Source of the DNA: Gamarada debralockiae | Lineage: Eukaryota > Ascomycota > Leotiomycetes > Helotiales > Hyphodiscaceae | Length of the DNA stretch: 64,000 nt | Reading direction: 5' to 3' | Assembly (NCBI GenBank): GCA_002803225.1 | Contig: NXFV01001000.1 | Span: 17,053-81,052, forward strand | Shown: positions 24,946-36,395 of the stretch, in pieces | Position numbering within the stretch: position 1 is the stretch's first letter | Layout: every line of letters begins with the position of its first letter | The notes under the pieces: model-generated | The model's database searches: none | Seen by the model: only the letters and a program-made list of their open reading frames with translations | What the model was told of the DNA's origin: nothing | Made by a program: the position numbers and the translations under genes

Positions 24946-27690
24946 GCTGTTCACGGCCTGAACCCCACAAACAAAAGCAGACACGCTTTTGAGACATGAG
25001 AAGATCAAAAGAGCCAACATCTGTGGCTGAGGGACGCGCTTCCCCAATCCCAGCCAAATGCACAATCCTTCTCTATTCCTATGATTCGAGTCCAGTATTT
25101 GGAATAAGTAGAGCGTTTCCTACACCAAGCAAATGCCTTGCTAGAAATTTTGCGTCTGAGTAGAAAAAGGTTTGTTGTTCTTTTGCATCTCTTCGACTAA
25201 CCCCGTACTGCAAATCTTGGACTCACACGTTATAGAACCCAAAACGGCCATTGATCATGATCGGTCACAGTCTTGGTGGTATACTTATCAAGCAGGCGAG
25301 TTTGAGTTTCTGATTTGGGCTCGGTGATGTTTCTGACATTCTCCAGGCCCTCGTGAATGCACAAAATAACCCGAAGTACAAAACCATAAAAGAAGCTACG
25401 TGAGTGCTGTCTGCTTATACAAGAGAACTTGAAACTGAAGAAGTTAGATACGGAATAGTTTCTTCGGAACGCCTCATGCAGGTCAAACCGATGAATTGAA
25501 GGTTAAATTCGGGAGAGCTTGCGTCTCTATCGCTCAGTCAATGCCATGGAGCCCATCGAATGATTTTATGAAAGTGCTGAAGAAAGGGCCCTCTTTTCTG
25601 ATGTCCTAAGTGAAAGTTAGAGACATCAGCTAGAGCAATATCACTTCATCTCTTTCTATGAGGGCATAGGAAATGTATAATATTTCTTTTCCGTTACACC
25701 CTTTCGAATTATTTGACTGACACTCCTCTTAGCTTGTCCCTCGTGAGTCAGCTGTGCTTGGGCTTGATGGAGACAGTGAGAATCAAGTCTGGCTGAATGC
25801 AAACTACAATAACATGTGTCGATTCAACCTAGAAGTCGAGGTGGACGTGGATACTTACGCTCTTGTCAAAGGAAACATTGAGGACTTGTGTGACATGTGT
25901 CTTAGTCAGGGTGCGTCGTGTCCCTAAAGCAAGGGCATTTCCCCATCATGTATACGAATGAGCGAATCGGTGCTCCTTTAATGCAAAATACTCTTCTGAC
26001 TGAAATCTTTAGTGTTTGCAATATATGCTGTCGAGCTCGAAGGTAAGCATGGGGGCTCCAAGATAAAATCATATTTCTAACAAAAACCCTAGGGCCTCTC
26101 CCACCTCAAAACTACAAGTTCGAACCTACGTCGGTGGAAAATCAAAGACCGCACAGAGACAGCTTTCAATGGATCTGGGGAGATGATATGAATGGACCAG
26201 GCTTTTTGGACTGGTTGGAATCCGATCTCCCTATCTACTGGATAACTGGACTCCTAGGATCTGGAAAATCGACTCTGGTGAAATACTTATACGAAGCATC
26301 TCGGGCAAAACTCTGCTTGCCTCCTGGCACTCGTGCGCCTATTTTGATGGGCTATTTCTTCCACGAGCTTGGTCAAATGCAGGAGAGAACTTTCATGAGC
26401 TTTTTGGCGAGTTTCTTATCTCAACTTCTGAAGGACTTTGAAAGTCTGGCGATCCAAGTGCTTCCAATACTTCGCCAACCGATCACCAACCGGTCCCAAT
26501 CTGAGGTATCTTTACGACTGTGACAAGCAAACTATGCGAGAGGCACTTACCTTGATCGCACAACAAGCAGTAGTCACTGGCAGTGTTCTGTTGTTCTTGG
26601 ATGGTCTAGATGAATGCTCTGGAGACAATCGCGACCAAGCCGATTTTCTAATCGAATTGGTGCACTCATCGAAGGAATGTGGACTCTCTTTCAGATTAGG
26701 TCTTGCTAGTCGCTCACTTCCAGAGATTAAACCGTGCCTTTCGTTCTGTCCGCGATGTCGTATCCACGAATGGACCGCAGCTGATATCTCGGAATACGTC
26801 ATAGCAAAATTCATAGAGACCTGGAATCGCTTAGGACATTACGACTAAGGAGAAGATGGAATCGTCAAGGAAATTGTTGACAAAGCTAATGGTGTCTCCC
26901 TATGGGTTGAGCTCGTTGTCAAAAATCTTGTTATTGGACTCGAATGAGATACCAATAACTAACTCAAGGAGCGCCTAGAATCACTTCCCTCAGGCTTGTA
27001 AAAGCTGTACGCGCGTATATTCCAGCAAATCCCGCCAAAATACATCCATGATACTATTCATTACATTAGAATTCTGACATCCTGTACTCAAACTCCCATC
27101 GCCTTTCTCGAATTTGCCTTAGCCACGACGGACGAAGACCAACGTTTCAACCAATTCATACAGTTCTCCGAAGAAGCTCATCAAAGAATTCAGGCATATG
27201 GTGATCAGGGTTGAGCTGAGGGTGAAGAGTCGTTGCCGAGGTTTGATTTACGACCGGGAGATACACGAAGAGCGTTTAGATGAAGATGAGGACGAGAACG
27301 ATGCGAATCGGGAATGGATTCGTGAGTCCATTGCGTGGAGTCCCCGGACGACAGGAACAAGATCAATAACAGGAAATTCATCAAATTCCTTGGTTGAAAC
27401 AATCAACAGGGCCGTTGAGTTCCTGCATCTGACCGCCAAACAATATCTCACGAGACAAGAAGTCATGGAGTCTATAACCGCGACGGCAAATTGCAATATA
27501 ATTCAACCAGCTTCTGTCAGTTTTCAGGCCGCAGCTTTCAATCTCTTGAAAATGATTCCTTCAGATCAGTTGTTCTCGACGCCAAAGCCAGCGACGAAAG
27601 ATCGACCCCATTTCTGGCATACATGAGAAATCGATTTCCAGAGGATGCGCGTGCGAGTCTTGATCGTCTTAATTGTCGTCTTGTATGTTA
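24930..27690 (+). pseudogene. NLR-type gene: alpha/beta-hydrolase plus NACHT, disrupted
   Basis: The motif order is that of fungal STAND receptors with a PGAP1-like alpha/beta-hydrolase N-terminus. The hydrolase part has IVAVHGLNPTNKSRHAF at ~24940, LWLRDALPQSQP near 25020, the lipase elbow IGHSLGGILIKQAL near 25260, FFGTPHAGQTDELK near 25460 and VPRESAVLGLDGD near 25735. The NACHT part has Walker A TGLLGSGKSTLVKYL at ~26248, Walker B VLLFLDGLDEC near 26590, VDKANGVSLWVELVVKNL near 26880 and LESLPSGL near 26985. A C-terminal VEFLHLTAKQYL lies near 27415. The path changes frame between 26500 and 26520, and in-frame stops follow HYD (~26846), LVIGLE (~26945) and LPSGL (~26998). Some breaks early on may be introns, but the NACHT stops are not explained by GT-AG introns. 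Non-functional as sequenced. Confidence 0.75.
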
Positions 27691-27944
27691 AGAGTATAGT
27701 ATGAGGGTTAGCATTAACTAAAGAGACAAAAAGAAACCCCCTTTAGCTGATGTAGTGAGGGAAATGTTACAAATGTGCGTCATAGTTCTAGTTTAGGTTC
27801 TTAAAAAGTTCCTCGGAGAACGAAGCAAAATCAGTAAGAGACTTTCAATGAGCAAGCGCTCGCTGCTGTGAACTTCGATATTTTCACAAGTTCACGCTCT
27901 TAGTTTGTGAAGCAAATTGGACACAGAATGTACTTAGAATGTGA

Positions 27945-28425
27945 TCACCATTTATTAGTGGACAGGGATTCTATGTACAAATCTTCCAATTCAATCCGTC
28001 CAACTGATCCCCTCTCAGCATCGGTAGTTCCTATTGAAGGCAGTCCATTTGGTCGTCCTCTGAACCGTTTTAATTGTTCTAAAAGTAGAGATGTCAACTG
28101 AAAGATCTTCTGAACCTTTAATGTCTTGCAACCTATAGGACAAAGTGCTAGGAAGAGAACATACGCATTGGCAGGAAGCCTGCTGATCAAAGTAGTCGTT
28201 TTCGAAGGTAGTAGAAGTGCAGGTGGATGTACAAGTTCCAGGAGCGTTGACACCATTGGTGCATATACAAGTACCGTCGGCGCTAGCCTTGCCAGTCGCA
28301 CGAGCGTCAGGGCTACCGTTCGCAAAGGCAGCAAAAGCATCGTCCGAATTTGCACTTCCTTTAGCGGGTTGTGGAACAGCGAATGCAGTAGCGAAGAGAG
28401 TGATGAGGACGATTGAGATCTTCAT
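27945..28425 (-). CDS. Small secreted cysteine-rich protein
   Basis: The N-terminus MKISIVLITLFATAFAVPQP is a textbook signal peptide. The mature part contains six cysteines (residues 53, 55, 65, 69, 85, 87) in a CxC...CxxxC...CxC pattern. Two gene models are possible. Unspliced, the frame ends at 28015 (136 aa). With a GTATGT donor after 28165 and an acceptor before 28097, exons 28425-28165 and 28097-27945 give 137 aa with a different C-terminus. I favour the spliced form, because the donor is near-consensus and the second exon reads as plausible protein. It resembles candidate effectors or surface proteins only in layout; no function can be assigned. Confidence 0.6.
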
Positions 28426-29200
28426 TTTGACGCGTAGAAAAGTAATATAAAATATAAACTGTAAGGTTTGTGAAGATATCGGCCGCAGCAGATTTCGAAT
28501 GGTGACAGAAAGGCGTAGGAAACTGATCGGCCAGCCCAGCTGGAAGTCGAAAATAAGAATAGGAAGGTAATATGTTGAGGAAATGAGTAGTACTGGTTTA
28601 GAATGAAAATGTTGGCATAGGGAAATACATACAGGTTATATAACTTTATCGTGAGGTTTTGGGTCCTTAGGAGTTTGGAATCATAATTGCTAGGTGGAGT
28701 TTCTTTCGTCTCATTGTTGAACACTACTCGGAGACCAGCCTAATTATGAAACCTTAAGTCAGCAGGCTATCAGATCATTCAGATGGCAGATAAGACCCAT
28801 TTTCGGTTAAACTTGAGACATCTGTCAAAACAAAATTTGTAAGAAGTCGCATGAGATGAGATTTTGCGAGGAAGTAACGGTTATGCCAGATTGACGGCAA
28901 CTTTTGTCGTCCATCAGACTAAAATTACCATGTCCTAAGGCCTTTACCATGTGTATCGCTTTCTGGGAGGGATTTCTGTGCAGTGAAAATCTCTTGCTGC
29001 GGTAGGAAGAAGGGAATGACAAGACTCATCTGCTGAACTTGTTTCAACATTCGACTTGTAAAATAAGTCTACTCTAGATAAGCCTAGCAACCTACAGCTT
29101 CCACATGGTGATTGCATAATATGAGGCCAAGGTATAAATTCTTCCCCCCCGGTTAACAGTCCAGGGCCCTGTCCAAGCTATGGTTCGAAATGATAAGGTG
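28426..29200. other. Intergenic region
   Basis: Upstream region of the secreted-protein gene and 3' flank of the arylsulfotransferase-like gene. No gene seen. Confidence 0.5.
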
Positions 29201-31037
29201 CTATAAAGTAATATTTTCTTGAGATATTCTCATGTAGCTGCTAGATGGGCTGAATCTATTCCACATCATCTTCCAGCCCTTTACCAAGCAAAAGAGAATT
29301 CCCACTGCGACAACGAAATGCTCTACCCACACCAAAACCGACATCGTATCCCAATGCTCTTTATTAACTTGAGGAATGGTTGTATTCCACCCCTCGAACT
29401 GGGCAGAAACTTCCATTCTATCGTCTGGAAAACAATGAAGAAAGCCACAAGTGTCCACTGTTGTCGGATCGGGCACCGAGGTCTTAGCAAGTGTCGAGTT
29501 TTTCATGCTTCCATCCACTCCCATAGCCTCTGCAAAGCTCCACGCCTTAAACCCATCGAAGGTATAATTCGTCTCAAACCCACTTTTCTCCGCTATTCCC
29601 AACAGCTGGTAAATGCCATCCTCAGTATCGGCGCCATAAAACCGCCAGGACAAGACCTCTGTAGCACCATTCCAGCTTACATAAAATGTCATCGACTCAT
29701 TCCTCGACCTAGCATACGTCCACAGAGCTGGAGGCTGCAATGGTTCACCCACCCAAACATCAGTGTATTTAAATGCTCGATAATTGAATGACTTCCATCC
29801 CAGCTCTGCAAACCAAACTGCGGTTCCATTAGGAAGGAACTCGCACATTGCTGAATTTTCGCCGAAGCCCAGTAGAAAGCCGTTGCTGGGGAGTATTTGC
29901 ATGTTACCCATTCCTCGGGACGCTATTCCGTCTTGTCCCGGAGCAGAATAAGAGACAATGCGTGTAGCCGCATTGGTCTGGTGATTCAATTCTACCAGAA
30001 GGCCCGTCGAAGGGTGGGATTTAAGAATGAAGCCATCGTTATTATTGTTAAAGAGGGAGAGGATAGAATGATTGCCGGACGAAGATAGAACTCTTGCATC
30101 ATGCTGTCGGCGGAAGTCGAAATTCTCGAGCTGAAATGTCGAGGAATTTCCACCTAGGCGCCATAGGATCGAACCGTCAGCACCAGAGACTTTGAATATG
30201 CTGTTTAGATGTCGAGCCGATACCAGATAGTCACCACTCTCTGTCCAGTCGACCGAGTTGATGTGGAAAAAGTCCCAGGCCGTTCTGCTGCTCTCACCAT
30301 TGCCCGCTAATCGGAAGCTTGCCATGGGGACCTGGCTTTCCTCCAGTCCAACATGGTCCAGCGCACACCATTCAAACACAATTCCCCCATCTCCAAGGGC
30401 TATTTCCTGGAAACATGAATCCTGGACCCACAATCCTTCATAGAATCTCGGTTGATACAGGGTAAAGAGGGCACTGCTTCTTCCCTCTATTAATCTGAAC
30501 TCATGTAGATCTACACCTGTCGTTACTTGTCTGGAGGAATTGCTGGAGACTGTCTTCACGATTTGATAGTGGCGATTCATGATTATCCCAAGCCCAGATC
30601 CATGCATGCCGAGCTGGTGGCCATGCCAGAAGCAGAGGTGTGGCGAGTGCTGGTAGAAACAAATGTGGAGGCCCTGGATGTCGGAGTGACCAGCGCCGCC
30701 AGAAAAGGAGAGGCCAGACCATACGAGGTCCTGTTGAGATGTTAAACCACAACTCGAGAAAGATGGCTTAAACTTACACCATCATTAAGAAAGATGTAGG
30801 GCGCTGAGTCAGGCTTGTATTCTGCCGTGAAATAAGGAGAGACAAAAATATGTCCTGGTGTGACGTGAGATTTTTCATGGATTGAGATATTCAGGGTTGG
30901 AGCTTTCAGGTCGGGTCTCTGTACACGAGAACATTAGCTTGTGCTACCCACAGTCCCATCATGTGCAGCGTTAGCTTGTGTTGACTTACAGAATAATATG
31001 TTGGGAACCATTCTGAGCCACGTTCTGCTGTGCCCAT
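29201..31037 (-). CDS. Arylsulfotransferase-like (ASST, PF14269 type) membrane-anchored protein
   Basis: Exons 31037-30990, 30918-30778 and 30730-29201 give 572 codons plus stop in phase. The exon 2 block RPDLKAPTLNISIHEK, then GHIFVSPY and APYIFLNDG, leads into DLVWSGLSFSGGAGHSDIQG and HGHQLGMHGSGLGIIMN. Next come VDLHEFRL, the WDFFHINSVDWTESGDYLVS segment and GSILWRLGG. These are the usual landmarks of the fungal arylsulfotransferase beta-propeller family. A single membrane helix near residues 525-548 is followed by a short tail. The Met at 31037 lies in frame but no signal peptide is visible in that short first exon, so an additional upstream exon is likely. Sulfotransferase activity of fungal members is family inference, not demonstrated. 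Confidence 0.85.
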
Positions 31038-32004
31038 TCTGCGGCAGCGAATTATGGTGATAAACGTCGGAAAGATTGAGCATCTAGCAAAGATTCTTCT
31101 CCACCCTTCCCTTCAGCAACGAATTTACAGTGCAGCTCCCGTTTGCACAATTGTGGCCTTCGGAGGTTCCTAGGGACTGACGGAGCTTGAAACTTTCGCA
31201 AGGAGGTGATAAAATGTCAGATGGAAAATGGTTCAGTCCCAAGGTTCAGTCTCTCAAACTATTTCCTTCTAGCATTAAGCCGAAGGTGGATTTGAGGATT
31301 AAGGACTGCAAATGAGGCACCATAACTAAGGTGCGTTTACTTACGTTATCCACCGAGCGAGCATAGAGCCAAGAGCGTTAGATTTGAACATGGAACAAGA
31401 CTAACAAAGGGCGTGCCGCGGGGAGGGTGCGGACGCCACAATCCGCTAATGTTCCGAGGAAGTTTGATAGAAAGTCTAAATCATGACCAGGAAGTTTAAG
31501 AGATTTGTGGATCTTTGTACGGAGTCGAGTGTCAGGTGTCAAAACATACCAAGCTTGTGTCCTGAACCCTGTCCGATCAGTTAGGGTGGCCATGCGATTA
31601 TATCCGTCCGGAGATCATCCGATATTTTCATGGATCTCCAAGCCCCATTCAGACGAAGATTTCACTTGCATCCTTTGAACCTTATTTTTGTCTGATGTTA
31701 GAAATTGAGTCGTGAGTCTACAGGATCTAGAACGATAGGTGGAAGATCAGACGAGCATATTGTCAAGGTAGACGGAACTCTGATTGTTTGTATGTTTGTA
31801 TAATGCTAATATTTGAGGCTGCATGCGTCACTCACAATACTAGATAGGACTCATGCGATTGTATATAGGGAGCACAGTTTAATTCTAAATCAACTCTTGG
31901 TGGTAAGATAAGTCAGCTTTTCTCTGTAGACCGTAAGGCTCTTCTGCCCGGTATTGTGACTGGCTAACCTAACCACTAAGTCAATAGTAAGAGATTCTTT
32001 CCCT
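31038..32004. other. Intergenic region
   Basis: Nearly 1 kb between the arylsulfotransferase-like gene and the 3' end of the EamA transporter. It may contain the missing first exon of the former. Nothing else recognisable. Confidence 0.45.
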
Positions 32005-33354
32005 CTAAGTCATTTCATTGGCTTTATCTCCATGCCGTCGAGCCTTTGCTTTAGAGCATGCTACAAAAAGAGATGACCCTATAATCACAAAACCCCCTCC
32101 GATTGAGCTCAACTTTGGACTCACCCCAAACGCTATGGCATCCATGACAAGGGCAAAGACAAGTTGAGTATAGACCATGTTCATTGCAGTGACAGACTTT
32201 TCGGCTTGTAACGAGAGAGTAATAAAGAGTTGCTATTTAAACCTGTCAGCAATCTCAAGTGCAACCTAATTTCTGGAAAGAGTAACATGCCATTGCAAAT
32301 CCACAGACTCCACTTAGTACAAGCAAACACAATTCCCCCGTACTTTTAGGAATAGTAAAACTCCCTAATCCAGGGAAAAGAACTAGAGATACGATGCTGA
32401 AAGTACAGCAAAGCGCCACGAAACCGTTTACCACAACCAAAGGCTCCTCTCTCTTTCCCAGAGACTGGATGCTTAGAAAAGCTGCCTATCAAACAAAGAT
32501 TAGACTTTTTCACTACGACTTCATTCAAGTTAGATTATACTGACTGCTGAACCACAAACTCCAATTAAACCAATACCAAGCGCGGAGAGTCGACCAATTA
32601 TCGAGGCATTATTTGGATCAGTATATGGCGACCAAGAAAATAATGACCCTGGGTTCGCTAAAAGCAGAACTCCGACTAGGGACAACGCTGACCCAAGCTT
32701 TTCTGGGAATGAGAACGGTAATTGTAGAAAGAGGTGACCAGCGCACGCAGCTACCATGGGTGTAAGGAATGTGATCACGGTCGCTTCACTTAGATCGAGA
32801 TATTTCAAGGAGTCTAAAGAACTTGTCAGCAAAGAGTGCACAATACAAGATTGGATACTTGATCCGCACAGTATAAACCGAAAACTCCAAGGAAGCCGCC
32901 CACGGCGCGGATAAGCAGCAAATGTGCATTTTCCTTCTTCCCAAATGGGAAACCGGGAATCTCTTTTCTCCACATGTAGCCGGTGAGAATAACTGTCGTG
33001 ATACTCATTCTGAATGACAGGATCTGGATATCGCGTCTTAGCAGGTAATTCAGCCAAAGACCAGTTCTTTTTTTTTTTTTTACGAACTTGCAGAGGGAGC
33101 ATCTTGCTTGATGAATTTTCCAACATTCGAACAGAAACACCCATAAGCGAGCTGAATAGCTGCGCAAGAACCATCCACCCAATCGCACGGTAAGTGGTAT
33201 TTTGCTTATTCGTTCCGTCATGTTGAGAGATAGTCTGCTCCTCCAATGCGAGTTGGCTGTTTGGGAGAGCAGAAAGTTGATAGAGTCGGCCACGGTCGTT
33301 GTATTTATTGGGTGGGTTCAGCGAGTCCAGGTGTGGTGAGTCCTCGCAATGCAT
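32005..33354 (-). CDS. EamA/DMT-superfamily membrane transporter (SLC35G-like)
   Basis: Five exons, 33354-33088, 33023-32870, 32813-32545, 32485-32291 and 32232-32005, sum to 370 codons plus stop. The translation shows about ten hydrophobic segments in two EamA halves. The typical motif GLYYSLKYLDLSEATVITFL spans intron 2, and LLANPGSLF ends the first half. The second half contains AMNMVYTQLVFALVMDAI and a basic C-terminus. Intron 4 (32290-32233) keeps frame and homology only if it begins GCATGT, i.e. a GC-AG intron; using the nearby GT shifts the following exon out of frame. The predicted role is export or import of a small metabolite. It is flanked by two sulfo-transfer-family genes, which may hint at the cargo (inference). 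Confidence 0.85.
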
Positions 33355-33828
33355 GGTTTACAATGTTAAGCTGAAGTCTCGTATTTCATGAAGTATTCTT
33401 TTATTTTCACTCCCAGGTCCCAATAACTCGAAGCAAAGAAAGTCTGGAAATGTATGTTAGGGATATCAATTATAATTGATTGTTTAAGCCTGTATTCGGC
33501 TCGTGAAACTCAGTGATCGTGCACGCTGAAACAAGCCGATGCTCTTGTATCATCAGCAAAGTTTAGTCGACGAGAATCGTGCATTGAAAGTCGCAGACAG
33601 ACATCTGATCTAACTCCTTCCAATATGATGAAGCAAAGGCTGCTCTGCAGGGCTGCTAAGCCCCCGCCTTTTCTTTTTCCTCAGGGCTACCTTCACCAAA
33701 CTATTTAGAAGGGTATCGACCATTTGATTTTCATCGCATTTACCTCTATGCTCAGCTCACTTAACGAATTATCAAGTTTGGCTCCGATAAAATACACACT
33801 AGGGAACAACACACCGCACTTCTAAAGG
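33355..33828. other. Divergent promoter region, EamA transporter and sulfotransferase-like gene
   Basis: A 474-bp spacer between two head-to-head genes, so it may hold a shared promoter. No obvious operator or repeat seen. Confidence 0.5.
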
Positions 33829-34812
33829 ATGGCTGGATATGGAATGCCCGGAACCGCTGTACTGCATGAAGACGGAGTGGATATCGATCGAAAACAGTGC
33901 CACCGAGTTGTGCCTATGAAAGTCTTGGTTCTTGGTCTCTGCCGGACGGGCACAATGTGTGGGTTCATTCCAACTCAAATTTCCCTCCAGCCGCACATTG
34001 GCTAAGATAAACAAATGAATACAGCTGTCCGCATAGCTTTAAGATCGCTAGGGTATCTGGAAACATATCACATGAGATCAGCGAGCACAGAAACTCCACG
34101 TGACTGCGAGATGTGGATGCAGGCACTCCACGCCAAATTCGATGGTCAAGGAAGCTTTGGAAAGGAGGACTGGGACATGCTTCTCGGGCACTGCCAAGCA
34201 GTGTGCGATTTCCCAGCTGCGGCCTTTGGGCCTGAATTAATTGCAGCATATCCGAATGCGAAAGTGATTTTGACAAACCGTGATGTTAACTCTTGGCATG
34301 AGTATGTAAACCCCGATTATTCAGAGTGTGTAGGTTATTAATCTTGCTCTAGTTCTTGTTCTAAAACGATCCTTCGAGGGATTCAGGATCCAACATTCGC
34401 TATGGTGTCAGCATTCGACTGGGCATTTCGATTGTACCGTCCTATGCTCCTAACTCTGTGGGATCGGTTTTTCCAGGGCGACTTTGAAAGAAGAGGCAAG
34501 GAGGTTTATACTGCTCATTACGATCATATCCGCGCACTTGTACCTCCTGAGCGGCTTTTAGAGTACTCAGTTGATGATGGATGGGAGCGTTTGTGCGAAT
34601 TTCTGGGGGAAGATGTACCAGATCACCCATTTCCGAAGACGAATTCTGCGGATGAGTTTGTTTTTGGACTGAAAGCAAGAAACCAGAGCAAAGTAAAAGA
34701 AGCCGGATCAAGAGGAATCAATCTGCTCTTTAGATTTAGCATTTTCAGCTTAGCACTTATGGCGTTGTTAAACCTCTTGCGGGAGCATAGCTTCGTGGCA
34801 TTCGGCCTGTAA
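33829..34812 (+). CDS. Sulfotransferase-like P-loop protein (PF17784-type)
   Basis: Exons 33829-33958, 34025-34301 and 34353-34812 give 288 codons plus stop. The nucleotide-binding loop LVLGLCRTGTMSVRIAL spans intron 1 and matches the 5'-phosphosulfate-binding loop position of PAPS sulfotransferases. It is followed by WMQALHAKF, ELIAAYPNAKVILTNRDVNSW (the 3'-phosphate-binding arm with Arg and Ser/Asn) and WDRFFQGDF. A hydrophobic helix (FSIFSLALMALLNLL) at the C-terminus suggests membrane anchoring. Fungal members are often misannotated as NAD-dependent epimerases. Catalysis has not been shown for this clade to my knowledge. No lesion seen. Confidence 0.85.
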
Positions 34813-36395
34813 TTCATGTTGAATGGTCGATGGAAAATCTGCTAGCATAAGTCGCGCCCGAGACGATAAACCCGTTCTTGCAACCCTGTCACGTGATTGA
34901 AGGTGAAATGAGGGATTGAGAAGCAACCAAGTCGGTGTATTAAGATCTGAAGGTGTTACTAAGTAAAGCAGGTACAGGAGTCTATATTAATAGACAAATC
35001 ACAGTAATACGCAAAGAACAGGCAGCAGTAATCAAGTGATCTATAAGCCATGTGATAAGTCACTTGTCTTACTTGCCTCAACCAGAGACATTGATTACTT
35101 ATTCCAACACTACTGGATCTGCTGGAATATCAATAACACAAACGCGAATAATAACCCGTAGTTAATCGGTGGTCATTCCTTTAGTTCATCAGACTGGACC
35201 CTAAATCGATTTAGACTCATTTGAAGATCTACAGACCACTTCTGTCGTCAGGGGGCAGGCAGGATTATGTCGTCAAACGGATCATCGTCGATCATCTGAG
35301 GTCGTCTTATAAATGGACCATCTCGCGCTTGTATCAGTTATGGGTAATGTACGTTAAAATCCAACGCACGTTAGTCTTCTCCTTCTCCTTAAGGATACGG
35401 TTACTTTTGATGTATCGTCTGACGACGCTTGTGAAGGCGTTGAGAGCGTTTAGCGGTAATAGTTTGACAATATTATTATGGCTGGGAGAAAGGACGATGG
35501 AGCGGTTTGCAGCGGGCATTGGAAGGTAGGTTTGATTGTACTGCATGGTTGATTATGACCGGGACAGTTGCTAGAGGGTCATTTAAGGCAGGTGACGGTG
35601 TTGCGGGGCATTTGGGGTGCCCAGCCTCATCATTTGCGGAGACTCATCCGAAGTTAGCGATTGTGCTGGTGGGTCAATAACAATACCAGATTGGGTTAGT
35701 GGATCGTTTGTTGGTATCATTTGCCGGCAGATTATTGTGTCACCACCGGAGAAGGATCATTTTGAACGACTGCCGGTTTGCTGGCCTGCGACGACAGAGT
35801 TGGTGTTTGTGTTACCGTTGTAGGAGTCAATGTCAGCCTGGCGACTGGTGATATACTCTTTATCTGAAAATCGGGCCTATCAGTATTCGAAGTATGCCGC
35901 AATGATGCACTAGCATGAGCGACTTGGTGTGTGAAAGCAAGCCATGGAAATGAAACAAATTTTCGATTGAACACAAAGCAAAAGAATGGATAATAATCGA
36001 TTTTGTGATAACTCTTTAGATACTTCTTGAGTCGGGTCTCCCTCTTAAAATGCCACTTACTTCTTACTTCTAAGATGGTGGAGGATAAAGAGAGGAACGA
36101 AGGCGTAGGGAGGGGATGAGGCTCGTCTAAATTTGCGATCCTTACACGTGACTTAGCGCAACGCGAATGTAAACACGCCTGATCGTCAAAATCGTGACAT
36201 CCCGACAATCAAGACGACGCCCAAGCACCCCACGACTACCGATGTATCGCATTGCCAGGCTCGAGAAGATTACCTCTGTATATCATCAATTGACGCGAAA
36301 GCAATTGCGATCAGCCGCGACGACCCCAACGTCGCGAAATCCGAACAATCGAACTCTAGAGCCAACCTGCAGATGCGCTGCCTAAACTCTGATCA
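34813..36395. other. Intergenic region
   Basis: About 1.6 kb upstream of the DSN1 gene. Several open frames of 60-160 codons exist on both strands, but they show no domain, no consistent splice pattern and no sequence I recognise. Probably non-coding or degraded. Confidence 0.4.

Noticed and set aside
35221..35529. 102-codon plus-strand frame in the same spacer
   Set aside because: Repetitive Leu/Arg composition, no homology pattern and no splice partners.
35732..36208. 158-codon minus-strand frame upstream of DSN1
   Set aside because: No domain, no recognisable start context, and the composition changes along its length; likely chance in a non-coding spacer.
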